DNA from: Vitis vinifera
Lineage: Eukaryota; Streptophyta; Magnoliopsida; Vitales; Vitaceae
Length of the DNA: 64,000 nt
NCBI RefSeq assembly: GCF_030704535.1
Contig: NC_081819.1
Coordinates: forward strand, 15,294,501-15,358,500
Direction of reading: 5' to 3'
The position numbers and the translations under genes are program-made. The notes under the pieces are model-generated. The model was not told where the DNA came from. It ran no database searches and was given only the letters and a program-made list of their open reading frames with translations. This document shows positions 49,801 through 60,761 of this stretch, in pieces (the stretch's first letter is position 1; every line of letters begins with the position of its first letter).

Positions 49801-50598
49801 CAACATCTTTGTTCATGCCAATCTTGAACCCTCTTGCCCTCAATCCCATAATAAATTCAACATCAATGGGGGATAATTTGATACAAGTATTATACAACTG
49901 TAACATATAAGTGTTCGGATTAAAACTATTTATCAACCAAAGACATAACCCATGATCAATTTTCCTACATCGAAGTTGCAAGAGGCTACCAAATCCTATT
50001 TCTTCTATGGCTACCTTTTGCTTTGGTTCTAATTTTTCAATCACTCTAATCACTCGCTCGGGGGAGCATCGAGTTTGAAGATATAACTGAAAAGATACAC
50101 AAACATTAAACATGTTTACATTAATATAATTTCCAACAAATACATAAGTAAAGAAATTAAATATTCATTACAAAAAAAATTACCTTTGGAACCACACCCT
50201 TTTGAAGTGAATATTGTTTTGAACTTTCTTTGGACTTTGCCATGAAATTTTCTTTTTCTACTTTTGAAAGGGCATTCCACTTCTTGCCCAATTTTTTCCT
50301 CAACTACATTAATTGGTCACATAATTTAAATTCTAATTTTAAAATGTAATTATATTAGACATAACAATATTACTCCTTACATCATCATTTATCTTCACTC
50401 CTTTATCCTTCTCTTTCATCATGGCTAATTGATCGTTACTACAAAACAATTTCAAACAAATTTAACAATAACAACCACAAAAAATACATTAAAAAACATA
50501 TTATTTTACATATTTCTATTTTCCCTTACTAGTAATGTATCCAAGCGCCGATAGGCCTCTTTGGATTTCTAACAACTTCAAGACCATCGCGTTCGCTC
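46805..50598 (-). pseudogene. HMG-box / helical domain / Ulp1 (C48) protease gene of the MULE
   Basis: Minus-strand exons: 50598-50530, 50438-50381, 50303-50184, 50086-49481, 49382-49237, 49143-49018, 48925-48506, 48411-48274, 48187-48084, 47984-47900, 47650-47558, 47435-47295, 47214-47114, 47015-46805. The first three encode an HMG box (NPKRPIGAWIHYYNDQ, then LGKKWNALSKVEKENF). The 202-codon exon 50086-49481 is a helical domain of the kind that precedes Ulp1 in plant transposon proteins (DUF1985/plant-mobile-like; name uncertain). The last exons form a SUMO-protease fold with His in GHWYLCVIDF, Asp in ILDSL and Gln in QENG. Lesions: TAG at 47339-47337, Tyr (47008-47006) replacing the catalytic Cys in WD(C)G, and a phase mismatch between the fifth and sixth exons. 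The true first exon is not located. Confidence 0.8.
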
Positions 50599-52126
50599 CT
50601 AAAAATTAAATCAAATCATTTAAGTCAATTTTTATAATATGATTTCGGATATAATAAATCAAACATACTTTCACCACCACATTATCTCAACATAAGGTTT
50701 TTTTCACATTTCAATAAATTTTATTTTTATATCTTACTACAATCAATCAAATGCCAATTAAAATACAAATACCATTACAACTACAACATCCTCCCTAAAT
50801 ATCTTTACATTTAAAATGATGACAAAATTAACATATAAATTTTTTTCAATGTTCAATAATCTAACCACACTCTTTTTCTATAATGTAATCAATCCATAAA
50901 TCTAACAAAAAACATGAAATATAATGGACACAATATTGTAAAACACATAATTACTACTCACATTTTTTTCCCTTTATATAGAACTCGCCAAATAATTAGG
51001 ATACAAGCGCCTTTTGAGTAACAAACAATTGTGTCCTTCTCAGCTTTCTTTTCCTTAGAATTACACGTCCTCTTCTTCTTCTTCCAGCTACGTCTTCAAT
51101 TCGGGTTTTTAAACCATTAAATTTAGAACCTGAAAACACCCTCTTACACCTCTTAAACAAAATATAAAATATGAAGAAAACACAAGGGTTATGAAGATTC
51201 CACTAAAATTCTCCGTGTGAAAGAACCGAAATTCTCCGTGTGACAAAATGCAAGGGTAGGGGGGAGAGAAAGCAAAAATTCAGAAAATTTACATAAAATC
51301 TTCGAGAAGAAGAATCTAGCAGAAAAAATAGCTGACCTGGACATCAGGAGAAATGAAGTCTAAGACTCGGATCTTGGCACCGACCTCGCCCACAATCCTG
51401 AGCTCGCGGTCCTTGAGGGAGACTTCTTTGATGAGGTCAAGACGTCGGCTTGGAGGAGGTTGGCCCGGTTCACGGCGATGGTGGTCTCCACCCACCTGTG
51501 AAGACGTCTTTGATCCTGGTTGACGGTGAAGGTGGTCTCCACCTAGCTATGGAGACGTCTTTGATAAGGTCTGCGACGTCGGCCTCGAAGAGGTTGGCCC
51601 GATTGAAGCCGACCGTGGTCTTCACCCAACTGTGGAGAATCAGTGGAGAGAAAAACGGGAAAAGGGAGAGAAAACAAAGATGAGAGCGGGAAATGGGTGA
51701 GCTATGGAGGAAGTCGGCAAACAAAGATGAGGAAGTCGGCAAACAAAGATGAGAGCGGCAAATGGGTGAGCTGAGGAAGTCGGCTATGGAAGATGCGTGA
51801 GACAACCAGCTATGGAGGGACGAGAAATGGGTGAGCTGAGGAAGTCGGCTATGGAGGATGCGTGAGACAGCCAGCTATGGAGGGGCGGGAAATGGGTGAG
51901 CTGAGGAAGTCGGCAGCTATGGAGGATGCGTGAGACAGCCAGCTATGGAGGGGAAGAGAGCAAATTAAGGGGGAAAAAGGGGAAAAGGAGGAGAGAACGG
52001 GAGGGGGAGGTACCCGGTTGAAATTTTTTTTTTTCTTTTTCATTTGGATGGCTGAGATTTAATCATTTTCATCCAATGGATGAAAAAAAATGGAGGCATG
52101 GTACCGGAGGTATTGTAGAATTTTCC
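50599..52126. other. Right subterminal region of the MULE
   Basis: It probably holds the 5' end and promoter of the minus-strand HMG-Ulp1 gene; a Lys/Arg-rich frame around 51030-51110 is a candidate first exon. The stretch 51360-52010 is distinctly GC- and purine-rich, with tandem repeats, unlike the AT-rich surroundings. Confidence 0.45.
51773..51955. repeat. Three tandem units of about 65 bp near the right MULE end
   Basis: GAGGAAGTCGGCTATGGAGG, GATGCGTGAGACAGCC and GGGAAATGGGTGAGCT recur in order with a 65-bp period. The third unit is slightly altered. Confidence 0.85.
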
Positions 52127-52335
52127 TAATGTTAATAGAAAGTTGAATATAAAATTGTATAACTAACAAAACCGTTATTCAAAAAACGGTGGTGGGAAAA
52201 AATTTGACAGACAGAGATCAGGGTTTTGTTGATGCAACTGTAGAGAGACTTTGCAGAGAGCAGACAACAACGGTATATTTAGAGAGAGGGAGAGAATGGC
52301 TGCGCTGTAGAGATGGAGAACTGCGATCTCAACCA

Positions 52336-54177
52336 ATGAGAGGGAACCAACAACAATCGCTTTGGAGTCCAATAGAGAGAAAATGCCTTTCTCTTCTCCA
52401 ACAATCCAAAACCAGAGCCAACCTCCTCCAAATCCACGCTTTCATGCTCCGTAACGCCCTCGAAACCAACCCCAATCTCTTCACTAAATTCATTGCAACT
52501 TGCTCTTCCATCGCCCTTCTGGCTCCTCTGTATGACCCGCTTGCCGGAATCGTCCACGCCCGTCGTATGTTTGATCATAGGCCCCACAGGGATGATGCCT
52601 TTCTTTGCAACTCCATGATCAAAGCGTATGTGGGTATGCGCCAATATTCTGAATCTTTCGCTCTTTATAGAGATCTTAGGAGGAATACGAGTTTTACGCC
52701 TGATAGTTTCACGTTTTCAGTGTTGGCAAAGTCCTGTGCACTGAATATGGCGATTTGGGAGGGTCAAGAGATTCATAGTCATGTTGTGGCAGTCGGGTTT
52801 TGCTTGGATTTGTATGCGGCGACAGCTTTGGTTGACATGTATGCGAAGTTTGGGAAGATGGATTGTGCAAGGAAGCTGTTTGATGAAATGATTGATAGAA
52901 GTCAAGTGTCTTGGACTGCTCTTATTGGTGGGTATGTGAGGTCTGGAGATATGGATAATGCAGGAAAGCTCTTTGATCAGATGATTGAGAAAGACTCAGC
53001 TGCATTCAATACAATGATTGATGCTTACGTCAAGTTGGGAGATATGTGCTCAGCCAGAAAATTATTTGATGAGATGCCAGAGAGGAGTGTAGTCTCTTGG
53101 ACGATTATGATTTATGGGTACAGTAGCAATGGTAATCTTGATTCTGCTAGGTCGCTATTCGATGCCATGCCCGAGAAGAATCTGTTTTCTTGGAATGCAA
53201 TGATCAGTGGATATCGCCAAAACAAACAGCCATATGAAGCGTTGAAACTGTTTCATGAAATGCAATCAACAACATCACTGGAACCAGATGAAGTTACTAT
53301 AGTGAGTGTTCTTCCAGCAATAGCTGATTTGGGTGCTTTGGATTTGGGTGGTTGGGTCCATAGGTTTGTCCGGAGGAAGAAACTTGATAGAGCAACTAAT
53401 GTTGGTACCGCTCTCATTGATATGTATGCCAAATGTGGTGAAATTGTGAAATCTAGGGGAGTTTTTGACAACATGCCTGAGAAAGAAACCGCTTCTTGGA
53501 ATGCTTTGATTAATGCGTTTGCGATCAATGGGCGTGCCAAGGAAGCATTGGGGTTATTCATGGAGATGAATCATAAAGGTTTTATGCCGAATGAGATAAC
53601 CATGATAGGCGTTTTATCAGCTTGTAATCACAGTGGGTTAGTGGAGGAAGGGAAGAGGTGGTTTAAAGCAATGGAAGAATTCGGGCTTACCCCAAAAATT
53701 GAACACTATGGTTGCATGGTAGACCTTTTGGGGAGGGCAGGATGTTTGCAGGAGGCTGAGAAGTTGATGGAGAGCATGCCTTACGAAGCGAATGGGATAA
53801 TCTTGAGTTCTTTTCTATTTGCATGCGGCTACTCCAAGGATGTTGCAAGAGCCGAAAGAGTACTAAAAGAGGCAATTAAAATGGAGGCGTGGAACGATGG
53901 GAACTACATTATGTTGAGGAACTTGTACGCAAATGAGAAAAGATGGAAAGAAGCGGATGAAGTTAAGGGTTTGATGAGGAGGAATGGAGTGAAGAAAGAG
54001 GCTGGTTGCAGTGCAATTGAAGTTGATAGTAGGGTTTGGGAGTTTGTAGCAGGGGATAGAGTGCATCCAAAATGGGAGGCCATTCATTCTGTCTTAGGCC
54101 AGTTATGGGTGCACATGAAGGGAACAAGGTTGCATACTAAAACTATGAAGAGAGGGAGAGATGTGTTGAATTGTTGA
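52336..54177 (+). CDS. PLS-class PPR protein with E/E+ domain, 613 aa, intronless
   Basis: The open frame extends upstream to 52189, but the first in-frame ATG is at 52336, giving MRGNQQQSLW. Successive P, L and S pentatricopeptide motifs follow (for example CNSMIKAYVGM, DSFTFSVLAKSCA, ALVDMYAKFGKMDCARKLFD, SWTALIGGYVRSGDMDNAGK, EPDEVTIVSVLPAIADLGAL). An E motif (YIMLRNLYANEKRWKEADEV) and a short E+-like tail (EVDSRVWEFVAGDRVHP) close the protein. There is no DYW deaminase domain. It looks like the orthologue group of Arabidopsis At2g44880. Such proteins bind organellar RNA and recruit editing factors; the organelle is not evident from the sequence. The start lies 201 bp from the MULE target duplication, so the promoter may have been displaced or supplied by the element. 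Confidence 0.93.
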   Translation: MRGNQQQSLWSPIERKCLSLLQQSKTRANLLQIHAFMLRNALETNPNLFTKFIATCSSIALLAPLYDPLAGIVHARRMFDHRPHRDDAFLCNSMIKAYVGMRQYSESFALYRDLRRNTSFTPDSFTFSVLAKSCALNMAIWEGQEIHSHVVAVGFCLDLYAATALVDMYAKFGKMDCARKLFDEMIDRSQVSWTALIGGYVRSGDMDNAGKLFDQMIEKDSAAFNTMIDAYVKLGDMCSARKLFDEMPERSVVSWTIMIYGYSSNGNLDSARSLFDAMPEKNLFSWNAMISGYRQNKQPYEALKLFHEMQSTTSLEPDEVTIVSVLPAIADLGALDLGGWVHRFVRRKKLDRATNVGTALIDMYAKCGEIVKSRGVFDNMPEKETASWNALINAFAINGRAKEALGLFMEMNHKGFMPNEITMIGVLSACNHSGLVEEGKRWFKAMEEFGLTPKIEHYGCMVDLLGRAGCLQEAEKLMESMPYEANGIILSSFLFACGYSKDVARAERVLKEAIKMEAWNDGNYIMLRNLYANEKRWKEADEVKGLMRRNGVKKEAGCSAIEVDSRVWEFVAGDRVHPKWEAIHSVLGQLWVHMKGTRLHTKTMKRGRDVLNC

Positions 54178-54629
54178 AGTGTATGCAAGGCATAATATCA
54201 TGCCCTGCACAAATGCAGAGGTTTAGGAAAAACCTAAGTCCGAACAATCTCATTAACTATAGGTGAAGGAAACATCAACAGACTTGGTAGCCGGAAACAG
54301 TGATTTAGCAGATTCTTCTATCTAACTCATGTGACTATAGGGTGATTTTCTCTCTCTATGAAGCAAGAAAGGTTGTATTCTCTTAGTTCTCCAATTGTAA
54401 TGTATCTTTACTTAGTTTTTTCTCTTTCTATTTTTTTGTATCAAAATGTATTGGAAAATTTTGATATAAAAGGGATTTGTAACAAGTATTTTCAACCAAA
54501 TTCAAGAAAGAATTGCATTTGGTTTTTTTATTTTGTGGGGAAATCAAACTGACTATTTGAATATGATTATTAAATCCTATAAAAGCACAGATTAACGACT
54601 TGTGAGACAATTTTCAAGGTTTTTGACCT
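54178..54629. other. 3' flank of the PPR gene with a dispersed repeat
   Basis: The stretch 54246-54350 matches 61843-61940 (GGTAGCCGGAAA/GGTAGCAGGAAA, GATTTAGCA, GGTGATTTTCT). It may be an LTR remnant connected with the neighbouring Copia fragment. No gene. Confidence 0.5.
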
Positions 54630-55700
54630 CCTAAAACCAATTCTTTGGTCTATGGTTGCCTTCAAATACCTCAGAATCCTCTTGACAACCTTTCAATGAG
54701 TATCCAATGGTTTTTGCATATGTTGACACACTTTGTAAACATTGAACGCAATTTCAGGTTTGGTGATAGTGATGTATTGGAGAGCTTCTACAACATTTGT
54801 ATCCTCTTACGTATTCTTTATAGGATCGCCCTTTTAAGAAGAAAGTTGGAGACCACCGATCATTGGCGTAGGTAGAGGATTAGCGTTAATGTCTATCTTC
54901 ACTTTCTGAAGGAGGTCTTCGATTTATATCCTTTGAGACAAGTGGAACCCTTCTGCAACTTTCTTCACTTCAATACCATGGAAGTAGTTTAACTCTCCAA
55001 GATCTTTAAGAGAAAATGACTTGTTTAAATGAAAAATAAGTTGCTCTAACTCTTTATTGCTATTCCTAATCACGATAACATTGTCCACATAGACTAGGAT
55101 AGAGACATATGAGCTAGTTGTGATCTTTAGAAAAAGAGGTTGATATGCTCTAGATGAGGTGAACCCAAGTGAATACAATCTTCTAATCTCTCAAACTAAG
55201 TTCTTAGAGCCTGCTTAAGGCCATAGAGAGCTTTATATAACTTACAACTAGACCTTGGCCCTGATCAAAACCTGGCAGTTGGTCCATGTACACTTCCTCT
55301 TGAAGACTTCCATTTAAAAACATGTTGTTAACATCTAATTGCCTCACTTACCATCCACAAGACAAAGCTATAGTTAAGACAACTTTAATAGATGAGCCTT
55401 CACAACAGGTGAGAATGTTTCTATGAAATCAATTCTAGGAGTTTGGAGATATCCTTTTGCAACAAGTCGTATTTGTATCTATTGATCGAACCATTTAGAT
55501 TCTTTTTTAGCTTAAAAACCCATTTGCATCCCACTGATTTCATGTTTGGAGGTAAAGACACAAGGGCTTCATTTTCTTCGATCATTACTGCCTTCCACTT
55601 TCAATTTTGAAGAGCTTTTGCCATACAAGAAGGTTCCTGCATAGAAAGATCAATGACAAGACCTTAGGCTTAAAATTTCCATTTTTGAACCTTGTGACCG
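54630..55700 (-). pseudogene. Ty1/Copia reverse-transcriptase fragment
   Basis: Read on the minus strand, pieces of Copia pol appear in order: PGF and LYKALYGLKQA (about 55300-55200), then a frame at 55178-54924 with SILVYVDNVIVI and LKDLGELNYFHGIEV, then KRILRYLK-like sequence (about 54710-54660). The catalytic YVDD is YVDN. Frameshifts and stops interrupt the rest, so this is a dead fragment without recognisable intact LTRs. Confidence 0.8.
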
Positions 55701-57568
55701 TAGTATGGGAATTCAGCCACACCAACAACATTAGTATTAAAAGAGAAGTGTGTTGTCCAACAAGTGTATGACTTGCTGCAAAACTATCTTCTAGTAGAAG
55801 AGTAGATAGATTTGAGTTGATGGGAACTATTGGTGGATGACCAGAAATGATAGGTCATGAACTGTATATAATTGGAATTTATGAAAGATATTACATAAAT
55901 TGAAGATATTACAATTGGGGTATAAGATCCACATCTCCCTATCTCTTCTAGTCCACTAGCTGCAGACAAGATAGACCCGACCCATCAACTATCATACCTC
56001 AAACACTTGCCAATTTGCATGAAAACTTTGTAGTGATATCTTCCATCACAACATTACTAGTGGAAGCCATATACACAGAGCCACCTTTGAGCGAATTGGA
56101 CTTGCCTTAGAAGCATTAATGATTCTGTCCCAGAGAGCAGAATTGGACTACTAAGGAGTGACATTGAGCAACTAGGGAGTGGATTGTGAAAGTATGAGAG
56201 CAAAATCATTAAGATTATGAAAATTTGATAAATGTAAGCGTCAATAATTTATATATATTTCAAATATCATGAATTCTTATGTTCTATTATTTAAAGCAAT
56301 CGACATAAGGTACAAAGTTATAAGACTAAGGTACAAAGAGATGCGGAAACTGGATACAAACAAATGGAACTTTGGGTATAAAGTTCTAGGACTACTTGTA
56401 ATTCCTTTCATTAGAGCAAAATTAAACAACTTAGGAGCACAATTAGGACATTAGGGAGGGGAATGAGAACATACGAGAGTAAAATCATAAACATTCGCAT
56501 TTGTTAACTTGGAAGTTGGAACAACACATATATGTTGCAAAAAAATGATAAATTAATTATATAATTAACTTGAAGGTAAAAAAAATTACTAATACGTATT
56601 ATTATTTATTTATTTTTTTCAAATAATGAGCCTAAAGTATAAAGAAATAAGACATGGTATAAGGAAATCAGACTATGGTACAAATAAATGAGATTATGGT
56701 ACAAGCAAATGTGATGAAGATATAGAGAAATGAAACAAAGGTATAAATAAATAAGACATTAAATTTTTTATAAAAGATCGGCAATTAAGGGACAATTTAT
56801 GATAGGTGAGAGAAATCAAATGATTGGTATTGGAAAGATAAAAAAAGTCATGATCCATTGTTGATTTTCAATCATTTCTTGATGGTTTTTATGATAAAAT
56901 TGTTATTTATTATTATTGTTCCATATTTAGTATATTATTTTTATTTTTCAAAAAATTATGAAAAATTGCATATTTATCGCAATAGTTTTTCCAAGTGGAA
57001 TTTTTATTTATTTTAGTATGTTATCAATTATTTATCCTTCTTATCTATAAGTTTTATAATATTTTATAAAATATAAGTATAACAAAAAAATTATTTTCAT
57101 AACATAAAAATATCATAATTTTATTATTTTAAATAAATTATCATAAAAAAATGTCAATCGTTTTTTAATTTCAAATTCAAAAACTTCGAATAAATTATTC
57201 TATATAAAATGTTATTTAACCTTCTTTCTTTTTACATAATTTAGACTTTTAATCAAAACATATAATGATTGTATTATTAAACTTTGAAATTTTTAAATAT
57301 AAATGAGTGGAAAATACTTTCAATACAAAATTAGACAAGAATAAAATACAAAGACACAAAATGAAAGTACAAAAAGATGTGATCAAGGTATAATGAAATG
57401 AAACCTTGGTTACATTGCTTTCGAAGTACCAATAATTATATCCTTGGGACTAAAATTGGACAATTAGAGCACGATATTAAGCAATTAGGGAATGAATTGT
57501 GAAGATATGAAAGGTAGTGGGATCACTAAAATTATGAAAAAATGATAATTGTACTTATCAATCATATA

Positions 57569-57600
<32 letters not shown>

Positions 57601-57984
57601 TCAAACAAATATCATGGATTCTTTTGTTGCCTTATTGAAAGAATTTACATTATTTAATATATTTTTATTTAAGACAATCAACATTAGGTACATAAGACCA
57701 AAGTACAAAGATATGAGATTCGGATACAATCAAATAAAAGTTTGGGTACAAAGCCCTGAAACTACTTGTAATTTCTTTTTTTGAAGCGGAATTTGACAAC
57801 TTGAGAGTACAATTGGAAGGATGAGGAGCACAATGGAGCTACATGATAAAAATTGTTAAACAAAAATTCACATTTATTAACTTGTAAGAACACATATATG
57901 ACATAAAGATGATAAATTAATCCTATGATCAATTTTAAGGTAAAAAATTACTTAAATACACTTCACTTTTTAAAATAATGAGTC
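55701..57984. repeat. Degenerate repeat region, first part
   Basis: About 440 bp at 56110-56600 are repeated in direct orientation at 57420-57980 with strong divergence (shared: GACAA/GACATAAGGTACA, GGTACAAAG, CTACTTGTAATT). The stretch 56630-56770 is a degenerate short tandem repeat of GGTACAAATAAATGAGA-like phrases. An AT microsatellite lies at 57571-57598. No gene. Confidence 0.6.
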
Positions 57985-58375
57985 ATTTGTTAGCTAAACA
58001 CGTTCACCACGTCGTCCAGCACTTCATGATGTGGTCCAGCACTTTGACCACGTCCTCCACCATCCCTCTTCCGCTGCGGTTAAGGAGCACGTTCTAATAA
58101 CTACTCATGCATGGTGGCAAGAGCAACGTGGTATGATGGAAGCCACGGTTATAAAGATATGAAAAGCGGTCTCGAACTCGTCTGCTACATTTTTTTATCT
58201 TCAGAAAAAACACCATCTAAAAAAGAGATATAGAGTTTGGAAATCTAGGTTTTTGAAACCGACTACAATGGCTGGAGGTAAGTAGATTATTCTTAGTCTT
58301 TTCAGTTTTGATTCATGTTGCAAATCCATTGAAATCAAATATAGCATGTAAAACTTCATTCACACCATTGAGTAT
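57985..58375 (+). other. Inserted gene-like 5' end (promoter plus first exon)
   Basis: A GC-richer segment of about 390 bp interrupts the second copy of the surrounding repeat. It contains a TATA-like TTATAAAG near 58149, then ATG GCT GGA G at 58268-58277 followed directly by a consensus splice donor GTAAGT. No downstream exon is visible before the repeat resumes at about 58376. It looks like a captured gene fragment; the donor gene is not identified. Confidence 0.4.
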
Positions 58376-59460
58376 AAAAAAATAAGACACGGTACAAAGA
58401 AATCATACCAAGGTACAAAGACATTGAATTAAAAAAAAAAATCAACAAAACATTGTAAATAATTCTGTGATTTATTGAAAAATAGAAAAAGATCATACCA
58501 CTAGAAAGATCATAAAGTTCAACTTTTTGTGGCGATTTTTACACTTAAATTGAAGATGAATTTATTTATCTTTAATATAGTTCCATATTTTTTTTTCTTT
58601 TTAAAATTTTTCCCACATTTACACCTTAATTTTATATCTTCATGAATTATTTTTTATATAAATTTATTCTTCACAAATAAATTCATTTGTCCGGAAAAAC
58701 AAATACATTTCAATTACATCTTTATAAAATATTTTTTTACATTTATTTATTGGCTTTATATTAAAGTAAAAATTGTTCCCTTTCTTAAATAGTTTATCTT
58801 TTTAAAATAATAATAAATTTTTCTATCTTCATAAAATATTTTTTCTATATTTATTTCTTGGTTTTAAATTAAAAAGAAATGTTCACTTTTTTAAATAGTT
58901 TTTCTTATTAAAATACTAATACATTTTTATGTTTTTATAAAATAAAAAAATAGAATGAAAACTCAATCACCCCACTTAAAGCTTACGTCTACTTTCAAAT
59001 TTTGATATTTTGTAGAGGGAGATTTTTTATGCCTACCGAAAAACATAAGATATAAGCAAATAAAACCAATATATGGGATAATACTAATATAGTATAAGAT
59101 AGAACCATAATATAAAATAATGGAACTTCGTATATGGTACAAATATATAAAATTTGGGTATCAAGTAATGAGATCTGAGTTACGCACATAATATTACTTG
59201 ATTGGTGATGTCTTTTTCATAAGTATAAAAATGTTGCATTGAGACCCACATATGTTATAGTCTACAAATTTCAATCATCTCTTTCTCCCATTCTCATTTG
59301 TTATTTCCTTATCAATAAAATTTCAAATTAATGATAACCAAATCTATTTAATTGAAATCTTATGGGAGGTTGATTGAAATTTACCTTTTCCACCACTCTC
59401 ATGTTCCAACCTAGGCTTTAGCATGTCCTTTCAGCTTGATCTATACATGGGCTCAATGGG

Positions 59461-59492
<32 letters not shown>

Positions 59493-59640
59493 TCTAACAT
59501 GTTACAAGGCAAGAATTTTTTTCCCCTCAAATAATTCCTTGCTTCCACCAAGCCAAAGAGTCTAACAAGTCATTCCTTTATCTTTCACTATATATTATAC
59601 AGACGCTCGCAGTTGAATAGAGTTCAACTGTGGTGTTGTG
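58376..59640. other. Degenerate repeat region, second part, and upstream of small gene
   Basis: AT-rich remains of the GGTACAAA-type repeat to about 59200, then the presumed promoter of the next gene, with a TC microsatellite at 59460-59495. Confidence 0.5.
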
Positions 59641-59652
59641 TTAATCCCAAAA

Positions 59653-60761
59653 ATGGGGCTTGTCCAGAGTATCAGGCGTAGAGGTTCTCCAGTCGCTTTC
59701 ATCCCTTTGCTTCTCATGGGAAAAGGTTCTCCATTGGCTTTCCTCAACATCTCTTATTTTCTTTATTTTCTCTTTCTATTTTTCTTCTTCATATTTTCCC
59801 CCTCAATTCTTTTTGCATGTAGAGTTGACGCCACAAAAATTAGCGAGCCGTGCAATTCAGATGTTTTACAGTGATCCTGCGGACTATGACAACCTGGAGG
59901 CCTTCCATTCAGAAATTCTCAGTATCTTCGAGTAAGTACCACTAATTCAACTACAACTGATAATATTAAAGGTTAAGAGAAGAGCTTTGTCATAAGCTTC
60001 CTAATAATCCAACTCTACAATCAGTCAAATGGTCTCCTTTTTAAGTGCTGTTTGGTTGCCCAGAAAGGGAGCGAGATCTATGATTATTCTGCAACATTTT
60101 CCAGGCAACCAAACAACCAACCATCATTTTAACACAAGCATTTCATGTAGGCATGTGTTAATACTGGGAGAGAGAGAGAGAGAGAGAGGGAGGGAGAGGA
60201 GAGGGGTAGTCATTCACCTCTATCAAACTGTCTAACTTGCCTGGTGAACCAATCTTCCTCAGAATTGCCAACTCTGCGTTCCCTGGTAGACATTTTGAAG
60301 CACCATCACGTGAGAAAGTAGAGGTCAGTTACCATTGTCTCTGCAGCATCATTTTCCACTTCAGAATAGCCTCCTAACCATACATGTTACTCCAAAAAAA
60401 AAAAAAAAAAAGCCAGAAGGCTTTTACAGAATGGAAAAGCTCTAGTGATGTGGAAAAGGAGAAAATATTCATGGAGTTGCTTAAGAACACAAAGCCTGGC
60501 GAGATAGATAACATTACCTTGATAGTAGGCCTGGCAACACCACCTTTCTCCATGGTGGCAAAGAGAGCAGGAGAGAATGTAACTCCCTTCAAAATGATCA
60601 AGAATGTCCCCGACGCCTTGTTTGTGCCCACAGTCACACTGCTGATGCTTTTCTCCGTTAAGCTGATCAGAAAGGCTACGGAAAAATATGGTGAAGAAGC
60701 AGAATACAAAGAAAAAAAGAGAGAGGAGAAACGAAAAGAAGAGAGAAGAAAAAGAAGATGA
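59653..60761 (+). CDS. Small conserved-looking protein of unknown function, 195 aa, four exons
   Basis: Exons 59653-59725, 59823-59931, 60263-60323 and 60417-60761 join in phase (588 nt). The N-terminus MGLVQSIRRRGSP is basic. Residues 25-60 (ELTPQKLASRAIQMFYSDPA) and the middle are mixed and polar. A likely membrane helix lies near residue 150-165 (ALFVPTVTLLMLFSVKLI), and the last 30 residues are almost all Lys/Glu/Arg (coiled-coil-like). I do not recognise the family. The third intron ends in a long A-run (60394-60411) instead of a pyrimidine tract before the acceptor GCCAG, so splicing there may be weak. Codon phase and amino-acid composition support a real gene, but function and location are unknown. 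Confidence 0.65.
60170..60200. repeat. (GA)n microsatellite in intron 2 of the small gene
   Basis: A run of GA repeats followed by GGGAGGGAG. Confidence 0.9.

Larger units (their letters stand above)
18470..52126. mobile_element. Giant Mutator-like element (MULE), 33.7 kb, with 9-bp target duplication
   Basis: The direct repeat TAATGTTAA stands at 18461-18469 and 52127-52135; 9 bp is the hallmark MULE duplication. Just inside are GGGTCTTGCTACGGTACG on the left and, read inward on the minus strand, GGAAAATTCTACAATACC on the right. These share GG, T, CTAC and TAC at the same positions. Both ends then contain CGGTACCAT followed by a C-rich triplet run. The interior carries a FAR1-type MULE transposase and an Ulp1-like protease gene, cargo known from some plant MULEs. 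Without the nested LTR element (31017-37871) the MULE would be about 26.8 kb. It is unusually large, and both genes are broken. The boundaries rest on the repeat and end similarity; an alternative is several abutting elements. Confidence 0.7.

Noticed and set aside
51360..51805. Open frames on both strands in the GC-rich block
   Set aside because: They follow the 65-bp tandem repeats and the biased composition, with no domain recognised.
52189..52335. Upstream extension of the PPR frame
   Set aside because: It begins with GTG and has no ATG. The PPR family match starts after the ATG at 52336.
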